Made by a program: the position numbers and the translations under genes. Shown piece after piece: positions 24,783 to 37,869 of a stretch of DNA of 64,000 nt. The notes under the pieces were generated by a model. That model ran no database searches, was not told the origin of the DNA, and was given only the letters and a program-made list of their open reading frames with translations. Position 1 is the stretch's first letter. The number at the start of each line of letters is the position of its first letter. The stretch lies in NCBI GenBank assembly GCA_050084985.1, contig JBITNC010000001.1, positions 90,024,001 to 90,088,000 of the forward strand, read 5' to 3'. This DNA comes from Nageia nagi. Its lineage: Eukaryota; Pinophyta.

Positions 24783-26938
24783 TGATAGGTATAGTATAAC
24801 CTCAAGGGTTTGGTCTGGTCATGTTCTCTACTCCCTAAAGTAATAGGTTCCTTAAAAGAATATAAGGTGGTGGGGATGCACTCATGTAAATCTTCTATTC
24901 AATCTCTAGGTTATAGGCCAACTCCTATCTATGTTTGAGGTCAAAAGTAATAGGAAAGAGATAAAAAGGTGAAGAGTAACAAGAAAGAGATAAATAGACA
25001 AACTACTAAAATGGGAAATTTACAACCCAAGCATTGTAGCATAGGTGACAATCCATATCCAAGATCAAGAATAGTAAACTACCTCAAACTTGGGGTCTCA
25101 TAATCACAATGCACAGCCATAATTTGAAGTAAACATTTCATACATAACATTCACAAAAGCAATACTAGCCACTTTTGTTGCAAGATGACAAAGTATTATC
25201 TATTTATATTATCATGTGTGAATTGCTCTTACAAATCAAGCAAATTTGTTAGAATGTCTGACCTTTCTAACTTCTAAAACTTAGCTATTTATACAACTTC
25301 CTCCCTTTTTGGGTGGTTGAATCTCATTAACATACATTATTACTAGTATTGAATAAAATAGTTACAATAATGTTATCTACATAAATGTTACAACTATGCT
25401 AGATTGTACAATATACAAATTTAAATATATATTAACTATCTATATTTTTTGGATCTTTTGGGGATTTGTAACTTCTAGTCAACCATGTTCATAGAGCTAT
25501 AATTTTTTGACATGTCATTGACTGCTTGCTTAGAATCTTCTAGCTGATTGAGTTTAGCACTGTTGTTGATTGAAAGTGGTACTATGGTAGATTGAATAGT
25601 TATTTGATTGCATGTTGATTGGTATGATTTGATTTTCTATTTTATTAGCATCCATCTACTTCTATGCAAGCTTCATGATGTATACTATGGATGTTAGTAA
25701 TTAGCATAATGTTGGTTGGTAGATATTATGTTTGCTTAGATTGAGAAGAACTACCATTATTATGTGGAAATAAGTTGGTGTCGACACATTAATAGGGCCT
25801 CAGGGGTAAAACACTTAAAATGAAGTGGACCCAAGTGTTCTTTCTCATACATTACTCCTTCATTTCCTTGAAGAGCTCTATGTTCTTCTTTTGAGCTTTT
25901 TTGATGATCTAGTTTTCTCTTAGACCTCTTGATTTTTGTAAAAAAGTGTGACATCATATCCTAAAATCCTTGGGCATTATTTACATCTTGATTTCTTCAA
26001 GACCCATTTATTTTCATAAAAAAGTGTGATGTCATCTTCTAAAATCCTTAAGCTCTACTAATAATTTGGTTTTCTCTAGGACCCATTGATTTTCATAAAA
26101 AAGTGTGATGTCATCCTCTAAAATCCTTAGGCTTTACTGATAATTTGGTTTTCTTTTAGACCTATTGATTTTCACAAAAAATTATGACATCATCCTCTAA
26201 AATCCTTGGCATATATTGAAAATTTGGTTTTCTTTGAAACCTGCTAATTTTCATAAAAATATGTGACATCATCTCTAGAAATCATTGGGTACTATTTGTT
26301 ATCTTCAAGAATTTGTAGCGCCTACTATCCATCTTGGGACCCACTTTCTTTGATTGATAACTATGATATCATGCTTTGAAATATCCAAGCTCTATTTGCA
26401 TCTTTCAAATGTTGAACTCTGCATATATATACAAGCCTTGGACCTTCCTATTAATGATTCCTAGAGACTTTAAGGTGATAATTATGATTTCAGTCAATTT
26501 TGATATATGACTTCTTGGGTGCATTTGGAGAAGATAACATGATGTTTGGTTATTTTGGACTACTAATTATTAAAGACTAAAAGAATACAAACTTAACATA
26601 AGTGTTTTGATAGAATCTATAGGTGACCTTTTTACATATTTCCTGGGTATTGAATAAGGATAAAATTTAGAATGGCTTTATTTACAAAATGATTCTTGAC
26701 ACTCTAAAGACTAGGAAAGTGAAAAAAGGGGAAAATTTTAATCAATACAAGACATGAAGTCTCTAAAAGAATGGTGGTTTCCTAGGTACTCTTATATACA
26801 TAGCTTTCGAGTACTAAGGTGAATGAAATAATAAAGAATAAAGAATAGTAAGATTACCCAAATTTTGAGTATTATTTTAAAAGAATACAATCTTTTGGTA
26901 GCTCTCAAGGGTCTCCACCTACTGGAAAAAAGAATTGA
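24783..26938 (-). repeat. 3' LTR of the minus-strand gypsy element
   Basis: Similar along its length to LTRs at 6,939 and 37,870, with the same left motif (TGAT...TAACCT(C)AAGGGTTTGGT), the internal CTATCTATG tract, and a minus-strand TATA element (plus TATTTATA near 25,290). It has a clear array of TGACATCA or TGATGTCA sites at about 80-base spacing (25,948; 26,026; 26,106; 26,185; 26,265; a weaker one near 26,363). The right end is less certain and no convincing polypurine tract is visible next to it. Confidence 0.65.
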
Positions 26939-26940
26939 TT

Positions 26941-29900
26941 AATTGTTGCTCCCAACGACTTGTCCTAATCCTAAATAAGATTTGGTCATAGGTTCAATTG
27001 CCACCATCATATCTTGTGGGAGGAATGTTTGCATCTTTTTATTGAGTTCACTCAACTCTTTATAATCAAGCTATGAGAGGGTGAGGCATTGCTTGATCTT
27101 CTCAATATCTGACTTGAACTCTTCCAAGCTACTATTTAACATTCTAGCATGCAAAAACTTTTCAATGGATTCCTAAACTATTTCATTTATTTGCTATAAA
27201 TCTAAGATTTGTTTCTCAGAGAAAGAATGCTCCAAAAATTGAATGGTATTAGCTACCCAATTGGCAACACTACCTTGTACATTCTCTTCTTCCCATATTT
27301 TGGGAGCTTTTATTTCAACCAAAGAATTAAAGAATTTATTGACAAATCCTAGCTCTATTATGAGCTGGTGTTTATTTAAATTCATATTGAATACCAAGCT
27401 CTAGATATCACAGATTTCTTGGATTCTTTTTTGATAATAATACTTAGGCCTTAGGGAGACCGTTACGAACTCTTTTTTAGTTAGAATCCTCAATTGGACC
27501 TACATCCTCTCTAACACTTTCTTAGATATATATAGAGTTTGCTTATGGAGAGCACATTGAGCATGAAATTCTTTATTGGCCTAGATTTCTTGTTCCTTGA
27601 GTAGGTGTAAGTGAGATAATGTTATCATTTTGTTACCAACTTGCTCTACCTAGGATTTTTTGAAATTTTTCATTAGCAATAGTAGCTTTGCATTATCTTT
27701 TGATATAATCTTATTCATTGCATTGATACTTTGGATCTTGACCTTAATCTACTTGAATTTTTGAGCATCTACCATTGTAGCTTGAGCTTTTAGTTCTTTT
27801 ATCATTTGATTGGCAATGTCTAGTTGCTCTTTTGATGTATCCATGCTCTTATCAAACTCTATTTTCTACTTCTCCAACTTTACAATCAAATCTTTATTCT
27901 TGTTCTGCAACTTGGCTATTATTTTATCTTTGAGGGAGTAGTCTTTCTTATATTGATGAACCTTTTTATTCAATTTTACTATTTTAGTCTCCATTGATTG
28001 AAGACTCTTCTCGGTTGCCATTGAAGTGTTGACCAAGAATTTGGACTGATCAATGGTTGGTGCACTTTGCATCTGCACATTTATTATAGCTATGGGAGTT
28101 AGCTCCATATGTCCTTCTTCTAAAGGCATTTGTGTAATTTTAATATCTCCCATCTCTATCACTTTGCTCAAAATTCTTGATTGTTGCTTAAGCAACACAG
28201 TAGATTTATTTACAAAAGTTGCCCAATCAATGGGCTCTACAATTTGTGTAGAAAAAATGGATTTTACTTCCTCTTGCAAAGTAATTGGAGTAAAAGAATG
28301 AGTAGAAACAATTTACCTACAATAAGTGTCTCTACTTGCTAAACTAGTTGAGGTGGTTAGGGAGAAGTTAATTTTTGGACCTCTAGTTCAAGCTTAGCTT
28401 CTTCTAATGCCTCACTTATTTCTTTAGTGTCATCCATTGGGTAGAGTTCTTTTTCTTAAACTCATCATCCTCATCCTCATCATCTTCTAGCCCTCATTTG
28501 GGTGCCATTATGGCTTCTTCTCTAAACTCAGGTACATCCCCACCTAGCTAAATTTGACTTTGTTCTTCTATCGAGATTTCCTCTTGCTACTATTTCTAGG
28601 TTTGTTTTGTACTATCAACTTTAGTATCTTGTGTTTGATTAAATTCTTCAAGATTGAGAATTTTTTCTTCTTATATGACCACCCTTGGGAGTTCTTCCAT
28701 TACCTCTAAAGGTAAGGGGATATTTAGTTGTGACTATAGCCTTACTATGGCTAACCAAGGCTTCTTGATGGGCTTTTGCTCCTTCTCCAATTTTTGCTCC
28801 TTCTGAGCTAGAGTTTGAATCTTCCTTTTCTTCTTAGGAGAAGGTTCTCGGGAAGAAGTTGCAGTATCTAAGGGATCTTGCTTTTACTTCTTTGAAGGTT
28901 GAATGATAACAGCCACTTATCTTGTCTATATTATCCTCTCATCTATAATAAGTTTCCCATGAAAATGAGGAGGGAGTGGTTGTCCTAACTCTAGTAGTGG
29001 ATCCTTTGAATATTCTACCTCCCAATATTTTTCATATTTAAAACTTTCAAATAATACACCTTCAAGTGGTGAATTTTGGTTGTGTATTCAAATCTAAATT
29101 TTGTAAAATAATGAATCTTATTGGGACCCCACCCAAGATATGCTAATTGGATGAGAACCTCTGGGTTGAGGGCAAAATCTTACCTCTTATTCTCTTAATT
29201 TCTATACTTTCTTATCCCCTCCAAAGCCATACAAGCTTTATTTAAAGGCATAAATTCTCAATCAGGGTATAATTCTACCTCTTGCTCTATTTATTTACAA
29301 AATACTCAATATGTGGCCTACTTTCATCCATGAATGTTAAACACTTCTTGCTAGTCCTTATTAACTAGGTCATCTCCCTTGATGGGTCATACATCCATGC
29401 AATTTTCACTTTCTTTAACTTGAAATTCAGTTCAATGAATTGAGTGGAGCTTTCTATACATCCTATCTCTAATAAAGTAAAATTTTCTATAGATGCTAGT
29501 ATATTTACTATGGATTTGAAATTTCCTCCAACCCCATACTTAGTTTCTATTGCACAGATTTGCCTACCCATCTCTATTGAATACAATTGGTAGGTAATAT
29601 ACTTTGGTAAAAAGAATGATTTATCAAAATATCCATACCTTATTATTATGATACAATCTTTTAGGAAGTACTAGTCACCAATTTTATTCCTACCTTGTAA
29701 CTCTCTCACTGTGCTCTTGCGCAGCCTACTAAGGAATTTCCCAATCAAAATTTTTATTATGATGGCATAAAACTTATCCATAAACTCATAATAAGATCCA
29801 TGTAACTTACTCAAAATTGGTACCATCAAATCAATTAGCACCAAAGCATCACTAGAGCTAGTCGGATCAATTGGGAACCCTACCTCTACTAACTTGTCCA

Positions 29901-30815
29901 AATTTTGATGGACGAAAAACCACCAAAGGTAGGAAGAATGCCTAAAGTCTGACTTCTCTATCTTGAACAAGCATATATTAATTTATTTGGTTATGAAGGC
30001 TAGGAAATCATAGTATATATGGGCCTTCAAAATATTATATGCCATGCATACCATGGCCTCATCTATTTTTATCTGGGTCTTCTTCCCTAGAATTATCGTA
30101 AATGCCTGTAGCACTTCCCTATATTTTCTTCTTTTAAAAAGAGCTATTTGATAGCTCAAAAAGAGTTTTGATTTCTTACTATCTTGGTATCTTTCAAAAA
30201 TCTAGTTCAGCATCTCATCCTCATTGATGTAAAAACCAAATTTCTCCTTCTTTAAATCAATTCACTTTTTCACATGGAATGTCTAGTCTATTAGTACTAC
30301 AAATGCTTAAATAATAGAATCCAAAGAGTAGTCTAGCATCACTTTAAATATAGATTCTATAGATTGTTCCTCTTTAGTGACCTTATACATGCTAATTTGA
30401 TACCCTTTTTATGGTGCTTATGCGTTAGGGAGTATAAAATCTTAGGGCATGTGAAAAACTCATAAGGCACATAATATGCCAAACCTTGATCAATCATAAT
30501 ATCTCTCCTAGATTAAGCAAGAGATTTTCCTTTTTTGGGGACTTTAGGAGTCTTCAATCTCAAAAGCATGTAGCTAAGATCAATTCTCCATGTGTCCATG
30601 TTACTGATCACTCCCATCTTATTCCAGTTCACTCCAAGTGCATTCTCAATATATTCTTCTTGCAATGAAAGTAAGTTAGTGTTGAGTTGCTCTATTTTTG
30701 CTATAGAGGATGATTGAGAAGTCACCATGATAATCTCACCCTTTCTTGAACTTTGGTAATCATTAAAATTGTAGTCTGGGTAGTAGGAGGTGTTGCAACT
30801 TCTCTTTTCTCTCAA
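26941..30815 (-). pseudogene. Large coiled-coil ORF between pol and 3' LTR, function unknown
   Basis: About 1,290 codons can be followed on the minus strand with several stops. It starts near 30,815 or at an internal Met (MVTSQSSSIAKIEQLN, near 30,728). The N-terminal third has conserved-looking pieces (LGVNWNKMGVISNMDTWRID; KLHGSYYEFMDKFYAIIIK; SIVNILASIENFTLLEIG). The middle is rich in E, K, S, Q and P. The C-terminal third is strongly heptad-like (27,866-28,279: KIVKLNKKVHQYKKDYSLKD and on to KLQNKNKDLIVKLEK; again at ESIEKFLHARMLNSSLEEFK near 27,150). The frame ends at GSNN followed by TAA at about 26,941, beside the LTR. Extra ORFs after pol occur in Tat and Athila elements (some env-like), but no membrane segment or known domain is evident here. 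Confidence 0.5.
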
Positions 30816-31279
30816 GATAACTCAAATTTGAGATTTCTTCGCTTTGAATGCTCTAAAATTTAGGTGCTCAAATTATGCTAAATTTTAAACTAAGAGTATG
30901 GGAGGATTTTTATTTGTCCAAGATTTGATAAGATTTTTATTAATGACAATTACTTTTTGAGGATCTCGAGACTCATGTACTATATGGACTTAGTTGGCAT
31001 AAATTAGATTGGTAATTTCAAAGCATACTAGCTTTAACTTATTATACTTGTACAATGGTTCATGAAATCCAAGGAAATCTTTCCTTAAATGTCATTTAAT
31101 TAAGTTACAACTGGATAGCATATTAGCATTAACTCTTGACTAAGTTGAATTAAAGTTGACAACTAGGTGGCACATCAACTTTAATTTATAATAAATTTGA
31201 GCATTAAAAGCTATTAACTCTTTTGAAAACTATGCAATTTTTTTTAGAAATAATTTATTTATAGTATTTACACTATACA

Positions 31280-32590
31280 ATGCCTTGTGGGGAATCCAAT
31301 TTACCTCATCACCCGATAATGCTTAAAATAGATCTCGTTGATGGGAATAGGTAATTATTGAGACCCAATAACATCTTGTAACTTGAATGCATTATTATGC
31401 ATAGCTTGGGTGATGACATAAGGTACACTCTAAAATGAGTCAAATTTTTGATGTCTCTTAGGTTTTGTTCTTTCCTCATCCCATTTGAGAACAATATCAC
31501 CTAGTTCAAACTTCACTTGGGAAGACTTTTTCTTATCAAACCATCTCTTAACTATGCTCTTGTGATGCTGGAATGAATCATATGCTTTATTGTGATCTTC
31601 CTCCAATTCAAGAGCTGATTATATCTAGATAGTAATGGCTCAAAGTCATGGTATTCCATTTCTTGTAGGAATTGCAAAGCTGGTAACTCCATATGTATTG
31701 GCAATATTGGTTTTTTACCATATACTAATGCATACGGGGATGTTTTTATAGCTAATTTTATACTAATTCTATCAGCCCATAATGCATAGTCTAATTGTGA
31801 ATGCCATTGCCTAGGATTCCCTTCAATTGTTCTCTTGATAATTCGAGTTAGGTTTTTGTTAGCCAATTTAGCTAACCCATTATCTTATGGGTAATAGTTT
31901 GAAGAGAATAACCAGTAGATTCCATATTAAGCTACAAGGCTTGATAGATTACCTCCTATAAATGTTGGACAATTATTTGAAACTATAGTTCATGGGATTT
32001 CAAAGTAGGTGATTATCCTTTTAATCATTTCTATCACTGCTTCTTGATCTACATGTTTGCATGGCATAGCCTCTGACCATCTAGTGAAGTAGTCTATAAT
32101 AGTCAAAATAAATTTTTCTCAATTGAGGAATTGGGGTTTATGCCACCAATAAAGTCCATACCCCATTATTGAAAAGGCTCGTCCACCTAGTTTTAGAGGC
32201 ATGGTAGCTTATGTTTTTTTTTCCTACAAATCTATTGCATTTATCACATTCTCATGCAATCTTAAATGAATCTTGAAATATAGTGGCCTAGTAGTATCCA
32301 ACTTGTAACACCTTTACTATTGTAGTTGGTCCATTGTAGTGCCTATTAGAGAATTCGTAATGCAATTCATACAATATCCTTTAGGATTCATCTTCATTCA
32401 TGCATTTGAAAAGGGTTTGATCAAAAACTTTTCTATACAAGCAATCACATATCATAACAAATTTAAGGGCATGCAACATGAACCTTCTTTTCTGAAATCT
32501 ATCCAAATCTTTAGGGCACTTACCCATTTGAAAATAAATAATAATTTGCTTAATCCAATCACTCTCATGATTGAGTTGCTATTCATATTC
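31280..32590 (-). pseudogene. Gypsy integrase remnant
   Basis: Integrase joins element DNA to the chromosome. On the minus strand the core shows the first catalytic Asp in IIDYFTRWSEAMPCKHVD (near 32,090). The second is changed (SNNCPTFIGG near 31,980, where families have SDNG). The Glu position reads NGLAKLANKNL, where families have A-E-x-x-N-K, so Glu appears replaced by Lys. The post-core part WHSQLDYALWADR and SPYALVYGKKPILPIHMEL is well kept (31,840-31,680), as is the C-terminal LPIPINEIYFKHY (near 31,320). Several stops interrupt the frame. Confidence 0.75.
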
Positions 32591-34020
32591 CATAAGAGAA
32601 ATCATATGTGAAGCTTCAACTATATTCTGACATAGAGCCCTACCTTTGATTAGCTTGGTTGGATTGATTTCTATATCATATTCCATTATCTTGGTAATCC
32701 AACTAGCCTTTCCTTCACCTAGATCTCCTTGTATAATGTAACTCCTTACATCTGGATGAAAAGTATACACAAGGATTCTATTGTGGGAGACATAATTCTT
32801 GAACTTTTAAAGTCCTTTCATGATAGGAAACACTTACTTTTCAATAAAAGAGTACCTATGTTGATGTTGATGTAGTGTTTGGCAATGAAAGGCAATTGGG
32901 TGTTCCTCGTTCTTATCACCTTTTTGTGCAAGGATTGCAATTATGCTCTTGTCTACTCCATGTGTATACATAATGAAATCTTTTGACATATTGAAGCTTC
33001 GATTATAGCCTTCTTTATTTCTTTGAAAACTATCTTTGCTTCATATGACCAAGAAAATTTAGCATCCTTTTTAAGCATAACAATGATTAGTGATACAATT
33101 TCTAAAAAATTATTAATAAATTTCCTAACAAAATTGATCTAGCCAAGGAATGACTATAAGGCCTTTTTTTTTGGATGGAAGTGGCAATACCTCTATAGTT
33201 TTTGATCTTTTTGGATCAATTGCTAGCCCTTCCTTTCAAACAATATGACTAAGAAGATTTCCTTGGTTGACCATAAAAATTGACTTTTTTGGATTGATAG
33301 AAATGCCAAATTTCATGCATTTTTCAAAGATTAATTTTAGATTTTCTAGATGATCACTTCTACTTCTAGAGAAGATAGTAATATCATCTAGATAAATTAA
33401 TATGCTCTTGTTTATCATCTCACCAAATGCATGATCCATGGCTCTTTGAAAGTAGCTCCTGTACTAGAAAGACCAAATGGCATCCTTTGAAAAGAAAGTG
33501 TGCCCCATTTAGTTGTGAATGCTATCTTAAATTGATCTTCATCCTTCACCCAAATCTGATTGTATCTTGAATAGCCATATATCATTGAAAAACAATAGGC
33601 TCTGGCTACTATTTGTAGGATCTAATTCATAGGAGGGAGAGGATAATTATATTTTAGAGACACTTTATTCAGATTTTTGAAATCAACATAGAGTATGATT
33701 TCTCCACTTTTCTTTCTTACAGGAATTAAATTTACAACCCAAGAAGAATTCTTAATTGGAAAAATGATTTTTGAATCAAGGAGTTTGATTAACTCCTATT
33801 TCATAGCTTCTTCTATCTTTGGATTTACAAGTCTTTGCTTTTGCTTGTATGGTGGCTAAAGCTCAACTATATGTTGGATGACATTTTTTTCATATGTCTT
33901 GGGATCATCATAAGTCCAAGCAATTACCTAGAAAAATTCATGATAAATTTGAGACATAGCAAATTTTTTTGCATCAGAGCATTTTGAACCAACTTTTATG
34001 AATTTATCAGGTTCTACCTC
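32590..34020 (-). pseudogene. Gypsy reverse transcriptase and RNase H remnant
   Basis: The pre-RT linker reads VEPDKFIKVGSKCSDAKKF and VIAWTYDD (34,020-33,900), the usual lead-in to RT in this group. RT continues with LVNPKIEEAM, SSWVVNLIPVRKKSGEI, MIYGYSRYNQIWVKDEDQF, QRMPFGLS and the catalytic ILIYLDDITIF (YLDD at about 33,382-33,395). The gypsy-type RNase H that follows ends in VSHNRILVYTFHPDVRSYI and ASWITKIMEYDIEINPTKL (32,770-32,650). The polymerase copies the RNA genome to DNA in the virus-like particle. In-frame stops occur, but the active-site aspartates of RT are retained. Confidence 0.8.
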
Positions 34021-34269
34021 CAACTCATCAATAGTCTTTCAAAAGAGAGCAATCCTTTTGGTATTACATTATTTCTTAGTTGAATGATGTCTTATTCTTG
34101 GAAACAATTAGACATCTCTTGAGTATCAAAAGTGTGAGCCACCACTTCATCTATAAGAAAATTGATAATATACTCATTGGAGTTAAATACTTACCAGAAG
34201 TTTACAACATCAAGAATTGAAGGCCTACATTGTACTTTGATCTTGAAAGTTCCTCTTCTATGATGTGTA

Positions 34270-34892
34270 GGGTTATAATGTGTTCCTTTTCTAGCAAGTG
34301 CATTAGCTACCTGGTTGTGCTTCATGGGAATAGATACCAAATTGATGGCCAAGAATGAATCTAATAAGTCCTACACTCTATTCTTGTAGTTCTTCACATA
34401 ATGGTGCTTAGCACTGATCTAATTTTTAACTTGATTAATTACCAATTCAAAATCACCATGGACAATTCGTCATCTTATACCTAAATAGATTTCTTTAGAT
34501 AACCCTAAACAAAGGGCTTCATATTTAGTAGAATTGTTAGTATAGGTCCATGTGAATTAGAAGGAGAATCTTTTGGTTATACCTTTGGGAGATTTGAGTA
34601 TGACCCTACCTCCACATCCATGTTTTCATCGAGAACCATTGAAATACATCATCCATACCTCTTGTTCTCTATCAATAGTAACTAAAATTGGCTAAACTTT
34701 TTCATATAGATAATAATTACCTATGTTAGCATCTATGATCTGATAATTTAGATCATTAGCTAATAGAACTTTAGTTGTTAGTAGTGATTCTCTTAATGTA
34801 TCACTTTCAAATATTTCCACTAATTGTGGATCATTTATGCAATTTACTTCATTAATCCTCTTGAAATGGAGAGGTTTAGTGCCCTCATTCAA
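34270..34892 (-). pseudogene. Additional (archaeal-like) RNase H domain upstream of RT
   Basis: On the minus strand one reads VWMMYFNGSR, then KHGCGGRVILKSPKG, TNNSTKYEALCLGL, LSKEIYLGIR, RIVHGDFELVINQVKNQ and NQVANALARKG. This is the order of an RNase H fold: usual YFDGA..., the E in YEAL, the D in GDSELV, and N-x-x-A-DALA. It is distinct from the gypsy RNase H downstream of RT, so it corresponds to the second, archaeal-like RNase H of Tat elements. The first Asp reads Asn (FNGS). An open frame of 66 codons before it (34,892-34,692) has no known domain. Confidence 0.65.
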
Positions 34893-34914
34893 AATCTTTA
34901 TCTATTTGTTTTAG

Positions 34915-35746
34915 AAGGGAAGTATAAGATGACTATAGTCTAAGGCAAAAGGCAAAAGGGAACTAACAAACAAGTGGATATACAAGTTGAAAGAGAAAGG
35001 AAATGGACAAATGACGTATAAAGAAAAGTTAATGGTCAAGCAATTCACTCAAAATAAAGGTATAGAATTTGATGAGATATTTTCACCAGTTGTTAAGATG
35101 ACCTCCATTAGATCAATATTGAGTATCATGGATACATAAAATATTTTTTCTTAAACAATTGGATGTTAAGATATGTTTCCTTCATGAAAATTTGGAGGAG
35201 TAAAATTACATGTAACAACCTAAAGGTTTTGAGGTAAAGGTTAAAGAAGGTTATGTGTTAAATTAAAAAAAGAAAAGTTTATATGGTATTAAACAAGTAA
35301 CTAGATAATGGTATCTTAAGTTTGACACATTCATGGGAACTCAAAAGTTTACTAGATCACAATATAATCATTATATGTATTCAAGACAAATAACAAAGGG
35401 AATTATGTTATCTTACTCTTACATATGTAGATGATATACTTGTGGCGGGTACTATCTTACAAGACATTGTTGTTCTCAAAGGAAAAATAGATAAAACTTT
35501 TGACATGAAAGATTTTGGTTAGGTCAAACAACTCCTTAGCATGAGAATCATAAGGGATAAAGAAAACCATATGCTAAATTTATCTCAAAATGACTACTTT
35601 GAAAGGTGCTTAAATGATTCTACATAAAGGATGCAAAAGGGATCTCTACAACTTTGGAAAAACACTTCAAACTCACCAAATACTTGTGTCCTAAAATAAA
35701 AGAGGAATAAGAGTACATGAATATGATCACCTATGCTTCAACAATT
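34915..35746 (+). pseudogene. Copia reverse transcriptase fragment cut by the gap
   Basis: Plus strand. Readable pieces: KEKLMVKQFTQNKGIEFDEI, FSPVVKMTSIRSIL, QLDVKICFLHENLEE, then TYVDDILVAGT with the catalytic YVDD at 35,424-35,435, and DAKGISTTLEKHFKLTKYLC near 35,640. The order is that of Ty1/copia RT from its KARLVAKGF region to the connection. Stops and frameshifts are frequent. The sequence stops at the run of Ns, so the rest of the element is unseen. Confidence 0.75.
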
Positions 35747-35846
35747 NNNNNNNNNNNNNNNNNNNNNNNNNNNNNNNNNNNNNNNNNNNNNNNNNNNNNN
35801 NNNNNNNNNNNNNNNNNNNNNNNNNNNNNNNNNNNNNNNNNNNNNN
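35747..35846. other. Assembly gap of 100 N
   Basis: Exactly 100 N, the conventional size for a gap of unknown length. It joins a copia fragment on the left to the start of duplicated block B on the right, so the true distance and adjacency of the two sides are not established. Confidence 0.99.
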
Positions 35847-37869
35847 TTTTGTTACACTTTGGATCTTTTAATTTATGTATCTAATATTACTTTTTCTAAG
35901 GCATTGATGGTATGCAATTAGTAAGGAATCAACATCATAATTCTTAAATCGAGTTATTATGTAAAGATGCCATTCCCAACTTATTAATTCAAATATGATG
36001 AAGGTATATTATTATTATTATCATAACTAGTATATTTTTAAATATATACTTCAGTATTACATTTGTAGAGAAATAGTGCCTTGTTTATTGTATTACTTAC
36101 TATTTTTCATGTACATAAAGTACACTTTATACCTACATTATTGAATTTGCACTTTAGGACTAGGTATGTTGGAACATTGGAAGGAATGAGGTTTTAGGGG
36201 ACCAAGGAAAATATTATTAGAAAACCTATCTCAAATCTACAATTGCTACTTGATTGAGTAGGGATTAGCCCTTAAAACTTTCTCCTACTTGTAATGGGGA
36301 AGGTACTAGGGAGTGAGGATTAAATATTGGAAAATGGGATTTAATTAAGAATTAATATATTTAAAAGCATAATTTAAGAGCTAGTATTATAATATGTGAT
36401 AGTTCACAATCAAAATTATAAAAGAAGGGGAATAATTAGTAGAGAACTGTAAATATAAAAGATTAAAATGGAGAAAGAAGATAAATTAGAATGAAAAAGA
36501 AAAGAAAGAGAAGCAGTAACTAGTAAAAGTCCATTTCTTACAAAATGTAAGACAACAAAGAAAAGAGTAAGATAAATTGGAAAGATAATTAGCATAATAT
36601 AAAGATTTAGATCCCTTGTTAGAGGAAGGAACTTCACTAGGACCACCAAATACAGAAAATAAAGGTTGAAAAGAATCAATAGATAACTACATGAAGCACA
36701 TAGAGAGAACTAATTATGAGATACCAACTAACAATTTACCACCATCAGAATTGATGGTGAGCAATGAGGAAAGTGCTAAAGTAGGCCACTAATCTATTGA
36801 TAATAAGAATAAATATAGAGAATATAAAGACTATTTGGACAATTTATTAGTTCATTGATGCCCCTAAGAGAGGAGGTGATATCAAACAATTCAATAAGGT
36901 ACTAAAGGGGACACATGGACAAGAGATAGGAAAAAGTCTAATGCTACTAGTATTTGAGAATCCTAGTGAACAACAAACTATGGATAGACCACAAATAGAT
37001 AAATTATACTAGATACCATTAAAATGAGTCAAAAAATCCTTAATAATACTATGATGAATATGAAATATGTAATTATTTTGAGATAGCATAAGCTAATAAT
37101 AAGAAAATAAAATCAATTATTTGCGGAATTAGTAAATATCTAAAGACACTCTTTGAAAGACTCAATGAACCCTCGTATACCAAGATTCAAATCCTAATAA
37201 TGAACTCAAATAATATGAAGAAAGAATTAAATCCAATAAAGAATAAGTAATTAATAAAACTAATACAAATCAAGTAAAATACAAAAATATATCTAATAAA
37301 AATACATAGGCTTTGTATTATTATTAGAGATATGACCTTAATAAACATATTAAAAGGGAAATGATAATAAAATGAAAATATATTTAATTAGAGAAACTCC
37401 TTGTTATTTATAAACTTTGAAACACCCCCTAAATTATTACAAATATAGAATCGGTTGCCACCTCTAATAATAGAAGAAGGTTTTGATCCACCTTTATGAG
37501 ATATATTCAAAGTAAGAAGAGAATAATACTTCGATAAAATATCCCAAGAGACTAACCTTAGGTGGGGAATCAACACTAAAGATCCAAAGTACATAACATA
37601 GTTCCATGAAATCCTCAAGGATAAAATACAACAACCCAACAAACATAAAGAATAGTTTCCTATAAAATGAATACCTATATCGATAGATTACAAGTGAAGA
37701 TACTCAAATTTTAGATTTTGCAACAAATATAAGAGATGAATTCCTTCAATATGGTTCATAAAATTTTAAAAAATAGCTCTAATATAGATAAATAAAATAT
37801 GACAACAAATCAATTAAATTTTTTAAGTTGAATATCATTTCTAGAAGCTAGATTGGAAAGTGTTAGTGT

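Larger units (their letters stand above)
24783..34910 (-). mobile_element. 5'-truncated Ty3/gypsy element with extra 3' ORF
   Basis: Minus-strand order: unknown N-terminal part, RNase H, RT, second RNase H, integrase, a 0.5-kb spacer, a 3.9-kb coiled-coil ORF, then an LTR. The LTR (24,783-26,938) is related to the chained LTRs of blocks A and B. The stop codon of the 3' ORF lies only a few bases before the LTR. Gag, protease and the 5' LTR are missing; on that side the sequence changes to a plus-strand copia fragment near 34,915. The pol is of plant non-chromovirus type with two RNase H domains, as in the Tat group. All genes carry stops. Confidence 0.7.

Noticed and set aside
35733-35921. 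ORF spanning the assembly gap
   Set aside because: More than half of it is N; it joins a copia fragment to unrelated block-B sequence and has no meaning.
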